DNA of 45,748 nucleotides from Bacteroidota bacterium. GTDB lineage: Bacteria > Bacteroidota > Bacteroidia > Bacteroidales > VadinHA17. The position numbers and the translations under genes are program-made. Below are positions 1-8,640 of this stretch, in pieces (the first letter of the stretch is position 1; every line of letters starts with the position of its first letter). The stretch covers positions 1 to 45,748 of the forward strand of contig JADFUQ010000133.1 of the NCBI GenBank assembly GCA_015222065.1, given 5' to 3'. The notes under the pieces were generated by a model. It saw only the letters and a program-made list of their open reading frames with translations. It did not search any database and was not told the DNA's origin.

Positions 1-1488
1 AATTCGCAAGATAAAAACAGCGAAGATCAATCAGGTCAGAAATTAATTAACCGGAGGCCCGCAGTTGCAGGTCAGTTTTACCCTGGTAACAAAAAAGATC
101 TGGAAAAAATGCTGGAAGAATTTTTCAGCAAAGCAACTCACAGAGTGAGTAAAGAGCATGTTGCTGCAATCCTCTCCCCTCATGCAGGTTACGTGTTTTC
201 CGGTGAAGTGGCAGCAAACTCTTTTAAGCAGCTTGATCAGGATAAAAAGTATAAAAATATATTTATTATCGGTTCAAGCCACAGAACCATGTTTAGTGGT
301 GCATCAATTTATAATATTGGTAATTATATTACACCTTTAGGTGAAGTAAAGGTTGATATACCATTGGCAACCAAATTAATAAATGGCTACGATGTTTTCT
401 CTTTTAATGGGAATGCCCACATGGGTGAACATAGTCTGGAGGTACAGTTACCCTTTCTGCAGTATTGGCTAAACAACGAATTTTCAATAGTTCCTATTGT
501 ACTGGGAACTCAAGCTCCCAAAACAGCAGAAAAGATTGCTAATGCTCTAAAACCCTACTTCACAGACGAAAACCTATTTGTTATCAGTACTGACTTCTCA
601 CATTACCCGTCACAGGAAAATGCTGTAAAAATTGATAATAGCACTGCTGATGCTGTAATATCAAACTCACCACGGGAACTTCTCAAAACAATTGGTAAAC
701 TTGAAACAGAAGGTATAGAAAACCTGGCAACCTGTATGTGTGGTTGGACATCTGTACTTACATTAATGTATATGACTGAGGCAGATAAGAATATAACATA
801 CCATAAGGTTAAATACATGAATTCAGGGGATACTCCTTATGGCGATTCTTCGCGTGTGGTAGGATATTGGTCAATTTGTGTTACAAGCAGTGCAACAAAA
901 AAGGGAGAAACAGGTTTTTCTCTTGACAAGAAAGACAAAGTTGAATTGTTAAATATTGCCCGTAAAACAATTGAAACTTTTATCAAAGAAGGAAAAATAA
1001 AAAATATCGAAGATGAAGAATTTTCCAATCGGCTCCATACCCTTACCGGAGCATTTGTTACCCTTCACTCAAGCGATGGTAAGCTAAGAGGATGTATGGG
1101 ACAGTTTGATGCTAAAAAACCATTATATAAAGTGATTTCTGAAATGGCAATTGCCGCTTCATCCAAGGATTACAGGTTTAAACCGGTTACACCTGATGAA
1201 CTGGCAGGTGTTGAACTGGAGATATCTGTTCTTACTCCAATAAAAAGGATTCAATCCATAGATGAGATAACTCTTGGAAAACATGGTATCTATATTATAA
1301 AAGATGGTAGATCAGGTACTTTCCTTCCACAAGTCGCTGATGAATCCGGTTGGACAAAAGAGGAGTTCCTGGGCTATTGTGCCAGGAATAAAGCCCGGAT
1401 TGGCTGGGATGGCTGGAAAGATGCTGAAATTTACATCTATGAAGCTATTGTATTCTCGGAAAGAGAGATGAGGAGATTGAAGAAGTAG
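1..1488 (+). CDS. Memo-like / AMMECR1 fusion protein (AmmeMemoRadiSam proteins B+A), 5' partial
   Basis: The reading frame is open from base 1, so the gene starts left of the window. The first ATG (109) is internal: codons before it read RRPAVAGQFYPG, the conserved N-terminal block of Memo proteins. Residues upstream of that (NSQDKNSEDQSGQ) look like a flexible linker, perhaps behind a signal peptide outside the window. Counting from the ATG at 109, residues 20-255 form the Memo (LigB dioxygenase-like) domain with SPHAGY, GSSHR, HMGEHSLEVQLPFL and STDFSHY motifs that carry the putative metal-binding histidines. Residues 275-459 form the AMMECR1 domain with its hallmark LRGCMG. The two domains are usually separate genes or fused as here. 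Their biochemical function is not established. The partner radical SAM gene lies at 4682. Confidence 0.93.
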   Translation, partial: NSQDKNSEDQSGQKLINRRPAVAGQFYPGNKKDLEKMLEEFFSKATHRVSKEHVAAILSPHAGYVFSGEVAANSFKQLDQDKKYKNIFIIGSSHRTMFSGASIYNIGNYITPLGEVKVDIPLATKLINGYDVFSFNGNAHMGEHSLEVQLPFLQYWLNNEFSIVPIVLGTQAPKTAEKIANALKPYFTDENLFVISTDFSHYPSQENAVKIDNSTADAVISNSPRELLKTIGKLETEGIENLATCMCGWTSVLTLMYMTEADKNITYHKVKYMNSGDTPYGDSSRVVGYWSICVTSSATKKGETGFSLDKKDKVELLNIARKTIETFIKEGKIKNIEDEEFSNRLHTLTGAFVTLHSSDGKLRGCMGQFDAKKPLYKVISEMAIAASSKDYRFKPVTPDELAGVELEISVLTPIKRIQSIDEITLGKHGIYIIKDGRSGTFLPQVADESGWTKEEFLGYCARNKARIGWDGWKDAEIYIYEAIVFSEREMRRLKK

Positions 1489-1560
1489 GATGCAAGATAC
1501 AGGATACAGGATGCAAGATACAGGATGCAAGAAATAAGAAAAGAAGAAGTAAAAAGAAAA
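1489..1560 (+). repeat. Degenerate short direct repeats right after the stop codon
   Basis: Starting at the stop codon of the Memo-AMMECR1 gene, units resembling GGATGCAAGATACA recur about four times, then decay into a purine-rich run of AAGAAG. There is no hairpin and no open frame. Similar purine-rich tails follow the stops at 12003, 14118 and 28379. Confidence 0.7.
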
Positions 1561-1676
1561 TTGTGAATGTAAAATTATGAATAAAGAATGTAGAATTAAA
1601 TTTATTTTACATTTATAATTGAACCACAGTGAATTATGCTCCTACCCTGATGAAATGTTTTCGTACCTCAAATTTT

Positions 1677-1730
1677 ACCCTGTGAAACCCCAGCATAGCT
1701 GGGAGCAACAACGTTGCTGTTTCACAGGGT
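1677..1730. repeat. 54-bp perfect three-way-junction palindrome
   Basis: A 12-bp outer stem (ACCCTGTGAAAC at 1677-1688 with GTTTCACAGGGT at 1719-1730) encloses two hairpins that fill the interior completely. One is CCCAGC-ATA-GCTGGG at 1689-1703, the other AGCAAC-AAC-GTTGCT at 1704-1718. Every base is paired except two 3-nt loops. The outer stem can extend outward by a G-T and two A-T pairs. It could be a REP-like or mobile palindromic element, or a structured RNA. There is no T tract, so a simple terminator is unlikely. Confidence 0.85.
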
Positions 1731-1794
1731 GAACAGGGCAAGCGTCGCATTTCACGTGGCAGGCATTCTAAATTCAAAATTTATCCTATTTTGA

Positions 1795-1987
1795 ATATCG
1801 AATACCGATTAACGATTTTTGATTTAAGAACTACTTCTAAATTAATTAACGTTTCGCAGATAAATTAATTACTTATATTATAATTAGTTACAAAAATAAG
1901 AATTTGCATAAAGTACATAATATCAATTAAGTACACAATTCCATTTTTAAAATATCGAACAAGGAACACCGATTTTAGATTTAAGAA
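1795..1987. repeat. Imperfect direct repeat pair, about 36 bp each
   Basis: Copy 1 (1795-1830) and copy 2 (1951-1987) both begin AATATCGAA and end GATTTAAGAA, with a CCGATT block between. A related inverted stretch with ATCGATTAACGAAT character lies near 2015-2050. These look like eroded copies of a dispersed intergenic sequence and do not code. Confidence 0.55.
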
Positions 1988-2099
1988 ATAATCATGGTTT
2001 AATAAGAACTTCAAAATTCGTTATTCGTTAATCGATATTCATTATTCATCTTAACAACTGTATATTAGTGTGTTGTCAAGTGCAAAACTTTAGTTAATA

Positions 2100-4610
2100 A
2101 TGTCCACTCCCTACCCTCTTATATTAATTGGAATTATCGCCCTGATATTGTACCTGTTAAGTTTTACTATATCAAGAATAGGTTTAATTAGAACTGTTAC
2201 TCACCGGAAGATATGGAATGTCCTTCTGGGTTTGTCGTTTTTTAGTACTGCTTTGCTTGGTATTATCATGGCTGTCCGGATCAATTACAAGCTGGATATT
2301 CCATGGGTTGATCAAATAACAATACTCCATGTCTATTTTGGCATAAGCATGGTGATAATAGCAATATTTCATTTCACATGGCATATTAAATACTATACGG
2401 ACATTTTCAGGAGAAAAAAAAATAAGGTAGAAAAGCAGGATGACCTGAAATACCTTGATAACTCAGGGTTTACCGCGACAGGAGCTAAGGGTTTCTCTAT
2501 ATCATTGATAGTGTTAGGGATTACCTCGCTTGTAACCCAGATAATTATTCTCAGGGAATTTTTATCTGTTTTCATGGGCAATGAGCTGGTAATTGGTATT
2601 ATACTGGCAAACTGGATGCTGATTACGGGATTTGGATCATATTTGGGAAGGTTTATGAATCGTATCAAAGATCCTGTTCGTATATCATTTATTGCACAGA
2701 TAGGTATGGGGATACTTCCATTCCTTACAGTCTTCTTGCTTAATTATTTGAGAAATTCTGTTTTCTTGCCCGGCAGTCTTGTGGGGGTTTTTGAAATATT
2801 TACCGCATCATTAATCTTGTTACTTCCTTTTTGCTTATTATCAGGGTTTTTGTTTACTTTTCTAGCTTCCGGCCTTTCCTTTGTTCACAAAAGTAAACGC
2901 ATTGATATTGCCTATGCACTGGAGTCTTCAGGAAGTCTTATTGGTGGAATATTGTTCAGCTTTATTCTGGTGTTCCTGATATCACCCTTCCAGATACTAA
3001 CCATTTTGCTTATTTTGAATCTTTTCGTTGCTGTATGGGTCAATTTTTTTTACAGGAAAACCATTGTATTAATACTATTCCTTATCATTGTATTATTGGT
3101 TTCCGGAATTACCTTTTTCACCCCTTTCGACCGGTTTGTTAAAGGTTTTCTCTATCCAAACCAGGAGATTGTATTCCTAAAAGAAACACCTTATGGGAAT
3201 CTGGCAGTTACAAAAACCGGTGAACAGCATAATTTCTATGAAAACCAGGTCTTATTGTTTAATACCTTGAATTTTATTGCCAATGAAGAAGCTGTTCATT
3301 ATGCAATGGTGCAGCATGAGAATCCGCAAAATATACTGGTGATATCAGGAGGAGTATCCGGAATGATGCAGGAGATTATGAAATATCCTGCTGTAAAAAA
3401 GGTTGATTATGTTGAAATTAATCCCTGGCTTGTAAAGACAGGTGAGAAATATTATGACAAACTAAGAGACAATAGAATACATGTCTATAACAAAGATGTC
3501 AGGTTGTTTCTTAAAAACCATCGTGGTCCCTATGACATTATTCTGGCAAACCTGCCTCCACCTTCAACCGCCCATTTGAACAGGTATTATACAATAGAAT
3601 TTTTTCGTCAGCTTGAATCCTGTTTGTCAGATACTGGTGTTTTATCAATTGATCTTCCCTCCACAGGTAATTATGCAGGTGAGGAAGCAAATATTGTAAA
3701 TTCTTTGATATTCAATACTCTAAAACAAGTTTTTAGAAATGTGATATTGATCCCGGGTGAAAAAAACTTTTACGTGGCATCAAATAATGTTGTTGGTTTT
3801 GATATTACCGGTAAAATTGAAGAAAAGGGTATTGAAAACCAATACGTTAACCTATATTATCTTGATGACACCCTGCTTAAGCACCGGAGTAATTTCTTTA
3901 TGAATCAATTAGATAAGGATGCCGGTATTAACAGGGACTTTGAACCTTCTGCCTATTTTCACCAGATATCTTCCTGGCTAAGCTATTATCAGCTTAATAT
4001 GTGGTTATTTGGCGGAATTACATTGATAGTGATGCTATTATTAATGAGTCGTTTAAATATTCTACAGGCAGGTATGTTTACCGGGGGGTTTGCTGCTTCA
4101 TCATCGGAAGTGATCCTGCTTATTGCTTTTCAGATAATTTATGGGTATGTGTACCTTATGTCCGGTGTTATTATTGCCGTTTTTATGGGTGGTCTTACCC
4201 TTGGGGCATTAACCGGTCGCAGAATAATTAAAGCTCCCGGACCGGTAAGTTACAGTTGTAATCAATTGGCAATCGGGTTATTTGCACTATTATTACCCCT
4301 GGTCATTAATGTTGCAAAACCCATTACCGGTCACCCGTTTATTGTTCATTTAATCTTTTTTATTCTGATGATTGTCATCTCCTTCCTGGTCGGAACTTTG
4401 TTTTCTATGGGCAGCCGTATACAGAAAGGGAATGTTCCTGCTGTTACTTCCGGTATCTATAGCGCTGATCTGGCAGGTTCAGCATTCGGAGCCTTGATAG
4501 TGTCTGCTTTTCTTATACCACTTATCGGACTGGCTAAAGTTTCAATTGTAGTAGGACTGTTAAATATTTTATTCGCCGGTATAACATGGGTGAACAGGAA
4601 GAAGTTGTAA
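2100..4610 (+). CDS. Polytopic membrane protein with spermidine-synthase-like domain
   Basis: 836 aa. Residues 1-100 form about three membrane helices with His35, His77, His91 and His95, reminiscent of a cytochrome-b-like segment. Residues 130-340 form a block of six to eight helices. Residues 360-570 form a Rossmann methyltransferase-fold domain of the spermidine synthase type (ISGGVSGMMQE at 415-425, then VEIN at 438-441, then ILANLPPPST at 481-490). More helices follow to the C terminus. This matches 'fused transporter/spermidine synthase' proteins, but the acid after VEI is Asn441 and the catalytic aspartate of the usual DSSDP-like motif is Asn484. Polyamine synthesis is therefore doubtful. 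The gene lies 71 bp before the radical SAM gene on the same strand, which suggests a shared pathway. Its true substrate is unknown. Confidence 0.85.
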   Translation: MSTPYPLILIGIIALILYLLSFTISRIGLIRTVTHRKIWNVLLGLSFFSTALLGIIMAVRINYKLDIPWVDQITILHVYFGISMVIIAIFHFTWHIKYYTDIFRRKKNKVEKQDDLKYLDNSGFTATGAKGFSISLIVLGITSLVTQIIILREFLSVFMGNELVIGIILANWMLITGFGSYLGRFMNRIKDPVRISFIAQIGMGILPFLTVFLLNYLRNSVFLPGSLVGVFEIFTASLILLLPFCLLSGFLFTFLASGLSFVHKSKRIDIAYALESSGSLIGGILFSFILVFLISPFQILTILLILNLFVAVWVNFFYRKTIVLILFLIIVLLVSGITFFTPFDRFVKGFLYPNQEIVFLKETPYGNLAVTKTGEQHNFYENQVLLFNTLNFIANEEAVHYAMVQHENPQNILVISGGVSGMMQEIMKYPAVKKVDYVEINPWLVKTGEKYYDKLRDNRIHVYNKDVRLFLKNHRGPYDIILANLPPPSTAHLNRYYTIEFFRQLESCLSDTGVLSIDLPSTGNYAGEEANIVNSLIFNTLKQVFRNVILIPGEKNFYVASNNVVGFDITGKIEEKGIENQYVNLYYLDDTLLKHRSNFFMNQLDKDAGINRDFEPSAYFHQISSWLSYYQLNMWLFGGITLIVMLLLMSRLNILQAGMFTGGFAASSSEVILLIAFQIIYGYVYLMSGVIIAVFMGGLTLGALTGRRIIKAPGPVSYSCNQLAIGLFALLLPLVINVAKPITGHPFIVHLIFFILMIVISFLVGTLFSMGSRIQKGNVPAVTSGIYSADLAGSAFGALIVSAFLIPLIGLAKVSIVVGLLNILFAGITWVNRKKL

Positions 4611-4681
4611 GTTTTTTGTAATTTTATATGCTGATTGGATACATGTGTATCGGAGAATTTAAAATATTAAGGAAATAAAGA

Positions 4682-5839
4682 ATGAAAAAGTCGAAAAAGA
4701 AGATCAGTAAAAGACAATTTGTTAAATATACGCTGGCAGGTATGGGTGGTATCGCCTGTGCTCCAATAACCTGTTTGTTTGGGAAGAATCCGGTTTCAGC
4801 AATAGCTAATCCTCCTGAAAAACTGTGGAAATGGAGTCGTGAGGCAATGTATTACACTACCACTCCACGTGGATTAAAATGTTTACGATGTCCTAATGAA
4901 TGCACAATAAAAGAGGGTGAACTGGGCGATTGTCACAATCATCTAAACTATAATGGCAAATTATACACTATAGCATATGGAAATCCATGTGCTGTGCATA
5001 TTGACCCTATAGAGAAAAAACCACTAATGCATTTTTTACCCGAAAGCAGTGCTTTCTCAATTGCAACTGCCGGCTGTAATCTTGCATGCCTTAACTGCCA
5101 GAACTGGTCCATTTCACAGAAAAGTCCACGTGAAACCCGGAATTTTGACCTGATGCCCGATAAAGTTGTTGAAGCAGCTATTGAAAGTGACTGTGAATCA
5201 ATAGCATATACATATTCTGAACCCATTACATTTTATGAATACGCTTACGATACTGCAATATTGGCACGTAATGCAGGAATTAAAAATGTAATGATTTCAG
5301 CAGGGTATATAAATGAAGAACCCATGAGAAAACTAGCCCGTGTTATGGATGCTGCCAATATTGATCTTAAGTCGTTTAAAGACAGTATATACCTGAAGTT
5401 AAATGCAGGAAAACTTGAACCTATACTCCGTACTCTTAAAATTTTGAATGAGGAGGGTGTATGGTTAGAAATTACAAATCTAGTTATCCCGGGTTGGACT
5501 GATGATTTCGATATGATCAGGGAAATGTGCGATTGGCTTTATGAAAATGGATTTGCTGATAATCCATTACATTTCAGCCGTTTTCAGCCGTTATATAAAC
5601 TAACACAACTACCTCCTACTCCGCTATCATCTTTAACTAAGGCAAGGAAAATTGCACTGGATGCAGGAATTAAATATGTTTATATTGGTAACGTTCCGGG
5701 AACAGAAGCCGAAAATACTTTCTGCCCTAATTGTCATAAAACTCTTATTAAACGACGTGGTTATATAATTTTGTCGAATCATATTAAAAACGGGAAGTGC
5801 GAGTATTGCAATGAACCCATTGCTGGAGTATGGGAATAA
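4682..5839 (+). CDS. AmmeMemoRadiSam radical SAM protein with Tat-like leader
   Basis: 385 aa. The radical SAM cluster motif is C132-x3-C136-x2-C139. Before it is a Cys cluster (C67, C70, C74, C84), and after it a rubredoxin-like pair (C348/C351 and C373/C376) that could hold zinc or iron. This order matches the radical SAM family that travels with Memo and AMMECR1 (PflA-activase-like). The N terminus reads SKRQFVK followed by a hydrophobic stretch to about residue 40, close to a twin-arginine signal but with Lys-Arg. If used, the enzyme would be exported already folded with its clusters, which is unusual because SAM is cytoplasmic. The reaction is unknown. Confidence 0.9.
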   Translation: MKKSKKKISKRQFVKYTLAGMGGIACAPITCLFGKNPVSAIANPPEKLWKWSREAMYYTTTPRGLKCLRCPNECTIKEGELGDCHNHLNYNGKLYTIAYGNPCAVHIDPIEKKPLMHFLPESSAFSIATAGCNLACLNCQNWSISQKSPRETRNFDLMPDKVVEAAIESDCESIAYTYSEPITFYEYAYDTAILARNAGIKNVMISAGYINEEPMRKLARVMDAANIDLKSFKDSIYLKLNAGKLEPILRTLKILNEEGVWLEITNLVIPGWTDDFDMIREMCDWLYENGFADNPLHFSRFQPLYKLTQLPPTPLSSLTKARKIALDAGIKYVYIGNVPGTEAENTFCPNCHKTLIKRRGYIILSNHIKNGKCEYCNEPIAGVWE

Positions 5840-5907
5840 AATAGCCCACTTCATAAGATTCAGTTATACAATTGATTATATAGAATGTAGAGACAAATCA
5901 ATTATCG

Positions 5908-6792
5908 CTAAAGTAGTATTCCCTCCTTCCAGCCTATTGTTACCAGCTTAATCTTCTCAGTATCGGCATTACCAAGTTTATGACGTGTATCAGAAAGCAA
6001 AATATGCTTTGCCGGAGGATTTAATGGCCGTTCTTCACCGAAATATTCCTTTCTTTTATTCTCCAGTATCCTTACTCCCACTGAATCAACAGCTACAGGG
6101 TCGAATCCAACGAGTAGACCGTTATATTTCCATATAAATTCTTTATTGAAATGATGTGGTCCGGTGCCGTGAAAAAGAGGCGTTAACATTACAAGAATAT
6201 TAAGCCGTGTTTTACCTGCAACCTCCGGTAATTTCCAGAGTTTAGCAAGATCGGCACATGTATCGGGGTGGTAGGTCCAGGGTTTTTTAGTAAACATAAT
6301 ATAATTCTTTATAAGAGTTCCTACACCTGACCAATTATGGGTACGCAGCGGGCGTACATTTATCAGTGCAGTGCTTTTTTGAAAAACCGGGTCTTTAAGT
6401 ATCCCACGGTCTCTGACACTGATGTTTTGCTCCCGGACACCGGCATCTAAAACCCGTTCTTTCAGTATCTCTTCCAGAGCTTCCGGCGTAGGCAGATGCT
6501 TCCACTCATTGCTTTTTATACCAACAATGTCATCGGATTTAATAATGCTCTTCCAGGCATCTGATGAGTTATTGATTCCGGTTAAGGTTGTAATTGCCTT
6601 GTCCATCATATCTGACAAAATCCTTTTGTCCGGATTACCGTCATTTTTAAGGACTTCCTTATCACGTATTAGGATCACTTCTGACTTATCTGTTCCTTTT
6701 GCAAACAGTTTTCCAGGAAATCGAAGGAAAAAACAGCCAGCTAAAGATGTAATGAATGATAATTTCAGCCAATCTCTTCTTGAATATTTCAT
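5908..6792 (-). CDS. DUF362 family protein with twin-arginine signal
   Basis: 294 aa. It starts MKYSRRDWLKLSF, a near-perfect Tat motif (S-R-R-x-W-L-K), followed by a hydrophobic segment ending near FAKG at about residue 33. The mature part has DUF362 features: a VGIKSNEW-like block, LINVRPLRTHNWSGVGTLIKNYI, and a late GFDPVAVDSVG segment. No cysteine cluster is present in the mature protein, so this version lacks the ferredoxin-type extension found in some relatives. It is second in a minus-strand pair, 11 bp after the DUF6599 gene, and converges on the radical SAM gene. Its function is not known. Confidence 0.85.
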   Translation of the reverse strand: MKYSRRDWLKLSFITSLAGCFFLRFPGKLFAKGTDKSEVILIRDKEVLKNDGNPDKRILSDMMDKAITTLTGINNSSDAWKSIIKSDDIVGIKSNEWKHLPTPEALEEILKERVLDAGVREQNISVRDRGILKDPVFQKSTALINVRPLRTHNWSGVGTLIKNYIMFTKKPWTYHPDTCADLAKLWKLPEVAGKTRLNILVMLTPLFHGTGPHHFNKEFIWKYNGLLVGFDPVAVDSVGVRILENKRKEYFGEERPLNPPAKHILLSDTRHKLGNADTEKIKLVTIGWKEGILL

Positions 6793-6803
6793 TTCGGATA
6801 GTA

Positions 6804-7634
6804 TTAATTTGATTTATCGTAAACCTGATCCAATAGCTTGATAGTTATATCTATAACAGGAGCATTAAACACCGCTGCAAATAAATCTTCTTTAACCCTG
6901 CAGCCAATCCACCGGTTATTTTTATCCCTTTTTAACATTTCATTTCCTGCATTTGGAAAAAAATATTTCGTAAAACAATTATAACCCAGACGGGCTGTAT
7001 GTTCATCAGGGTATTGCACCAATAGCAGCATGGCACGTTTCCGGGTAGTTTCGTATTTTGCCCAAACAGATCTTGTTTCTTTGGTGATATTCAGATAGTT
7101 ATCTTCAAAGAGCCAGGCAAAATAGTTAAGCCATACCGGGTGGTGAAAATAAGTCACACTTTCAGCAACAAGATTATCTTCCGGCAGCAATTTGATTACA
7201 CCTGGTATCTTTCCTTTTCCTTGAATAGATGAATCAATAATTCTGGCAAAGCCATGAATAGCTTTTGTAACTTCATCCGTTTCAGTTTGTGAAATAACCG
7301 ATACATAATACCTGTCTTTCCAGAACAGAACCGCCCCTATCAGTGTTTGGGACCCTTGTCCGAAGTTATACTCAATTTTTTCACGCGAATGTGTATATAC
7401 ACCATAAGCATTCCGGGGTTTGATCATATCAAAAACATCCACCCGGATTTCCGGTTGTCCTGGTTTAATGTAATTTCTACTAATAATTTTATTAAAGCCG
7501 TAAGATAAATAGAGTTCGGCTCCACCATCTATATAATTGTAAAGTGTTTCATTATCATAGAAATTATCTTCGTTTGCTGTTTTCCAGCCTGAATGTTCTG
7601 CAGGAAGCAATTCGGTTAACGATTTTGAGTTCAT
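6804..7634 (-). CDS. DUF6599 family protein
   Basis: 276 aa and no signal peptide. The N-terminal region has the hallmark of this family: GW...YDNETLYNYIDGGAELYLSYGF, followed by a VDVFDM block and YGVYTHSRE. A second half contains a further repeat of the same fold type (VTYFHHPVWLNYFAW, LLLVQYP). The domain name is assigned by recalled sequence character, not by a search. It is first of two genes, and DUF362 follows 11 bp later. In my recollection DUF6599 genes commonly sit beside DUF362 and AmmeMemoRadiSam genes, which fits this locus. Function unknown. Confidence 0.75.
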   Translation of the reverse strand: MNSKSLTELLPAEHSGWKTANEDNFYDNETLYNYIDGGAELYLSYGFNKIISRNYIKPGQPEIRVDVFDMIKPRNAYGVYTHSREKIEYNFGQGSQTLIGAVLFWKDRYYVSVISQTETDEVTKAIHGFARIIDSSIQGKGKIPGVIKLLPEDNLVAESVTYFHHPVWLNYFAWLFEDNYLNITKETRSVWAKYETTRKRAMLLLVQYPDEHTARLGYNCFTKYFFPNAGNEMLKRDKNNRWIGCRVKEDLFAAVFNAPVIDITIKLLDQVYDKSN

Positions 7635-7876
7635 ATTTATCAGTATTCTGAAATTAAGAAAGGTTCTTCATGATAATACGTACTATCCTGGAGTACTGGA
7701 GTGCCTATTAATCCAAAACGCCATTCTGCCACTTATTCATTTTTCGAATGAACTTTAAAAAACTATACAATTAATTGCTGAATAAATATAAAACATTTCC
7801 TGTTCAATATCAAAAATTAAAATAGCAACCTGGTTTAAAAAAAGTTTGCAATTATTCAGTTTTCTGAAGTATTTGC

Positions 7877-7884
7877 TAACTTTG
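7877..7884 (+). promoter_or_regulatory. Candidate Bacteroidota -7 box, near-leaderless start
   Basis: TAACTTTG matches TAnnTTTG and ends 8 bases before the ATG at 7893. No TTTG lies at the expected 19-21 bp upstream, so support is partial. If used, the message would have almost no leader. Confidence 0.4.
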
Positions 7885-7892
7885 GCTTCCTT

Positions 7893-8471
7893 ATGCTGAA
7901 GATAAACGATAAATGGACTTTCTTAATAAAGAACCTGCTTAAAGGGATTTTCTGGCTTGCCTTTATCCTGGTGGTTTTTGTTCTGGTTAAGAATGAAATT
8001 GATATGAAATCTTCTTCAATAATAGATTCAATTCAGGATAAGCCAATATTAGTTCTTTTTGTCTATATTTTTTCAGAAGTTGCTTTCGGGATCATCCCCC
8101 CGGAGTTTTTCATGATCTGGTCCCTTCAATACACTGAACCTTTACAATATGGTTTTATTGTATTATTGCTTGCTGTTATTTCCTACATGGCTGGTGTATT
8201 AGGTTACTGGATCGGAGTATTCTTTAACAGGACAAGGTGGTATAAATATCTTCACGAAAAGCTTTTATATAAATACCAGGGAGCAGTAAACCGGTTTGGT
8301 CTTTATTTAATTGCTATTGCCAGCATGACACCAATACCCTTCTCTGCCATTTGTATGATAGTTGGGAGCGCAAGGTATCCATTCCGAAAACTTTTATTAT
8401 ATGGCTGCATCAGATTCCTGAGGTTTGGATTATATTCATTTCTTATTTGGCATGCAAATATAATTGGGTAA
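7893..8471 (+). CDS. VTT-domain (DedA/YqaA-like) membrane protein
   Basis: 192 aa with about four or five membrane segments. After a first helix (residues 13-30), a characteristic SEVAFGIIPPEFFMIW motif sits where DedA/VTT proteins have their re-entrant E-x-x-x-P-x-P-E region. The second re-entrant-like segment includes ASMTPIPFSAICMIVGSARYPF, close to the family's G-x-x-R-x-x-P-x-x-x-x-x-x-G-x-x-x-M pattern in spirit. VTT proteins are associated with lipid scrambling and membrane homeostasis in the inner membrane. The gene stands alone between a divergent minus-strand pair and the converging eIF-2B-like gene. Confidence 0.75.
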   Translation: MLKINDKWTFLIKNLLKGIFWLAFILVVFVLVKNEIDMKSSSIIDSIQDKPILVLFVYIFSEVAFGIIPPEFFMIWSLQYTEPLQYGFIVLLLAVISYMAGVLGYWIGVFFNRTRWYKYLHEKLLYKYQGAVNRFGLYLIAIASMTPIPFSAICMIVGSARYPFRKLLLYGCIRFLRFGLYSFLIWHANIIG

Positions 8472-8640
8472 TGTAAGAATGTAAAGCAGTGTTGCAGTAA
8501 TGTAGTGATGCAGTGAAGCAGTGTAAAAGAGTTACGTGTTACGTGTTACGGGTTAAGAAGAAGAATGTATAACTGTACTTGTAACTCGAAACCCGAAACT
8601 CGTAACATTTTAGTCATTTTAGTCATTTTACCCTTTGTCG
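8472..8640. repeat. Intergenic repeat region (copy B of a shared 22-bp block)
   Basis: It contains GTTACGTG-type units, a GCAGTGTTGCAG-type start, a 22-bp block (8538-8559) identical to 14189-14210, and three 9-bp units near 8610-8635 (ATTTTAGTC-like). The block 8541-8555 pairs imperfectly with 8588-8604, so a hairpin is possible. No gene is seen. It lies between two converging genes. Confidence 0.65.

Larger units (their letters stand above)
1489..2099. other. 611-bp gene-free region with repeats and one strong structure
   Basis: No plausible gene is seen here. It holds a tandem-like tail (1489-1560), a three-way-junction palindrome (1677-1730), and a pair of imperfect direct repeats (1795-1830 and 1951-1987, sharing AATATCGAA and GATTTAAGAA). 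An inverted partial copy of the same unit lies around 2015-2050. The remainder is AT-rich spacer. The next gene starts at 2100 with no recognisable consensus promoter close by. Confidence 0.7.

Noticed and set aside
109..1488. ATG at 109 as the true start of the Memo-AMMECR1 gene
   Set aside because: Conserved Memo residues RRPAVAGQFYPG are encoded just upstream in frame, with no stop up to the window edge.
2100..4610. Plain spermidine synthase
   Set aside because: Key acids are replaced by asparagine and the domain is embedded in a large membrane protein.
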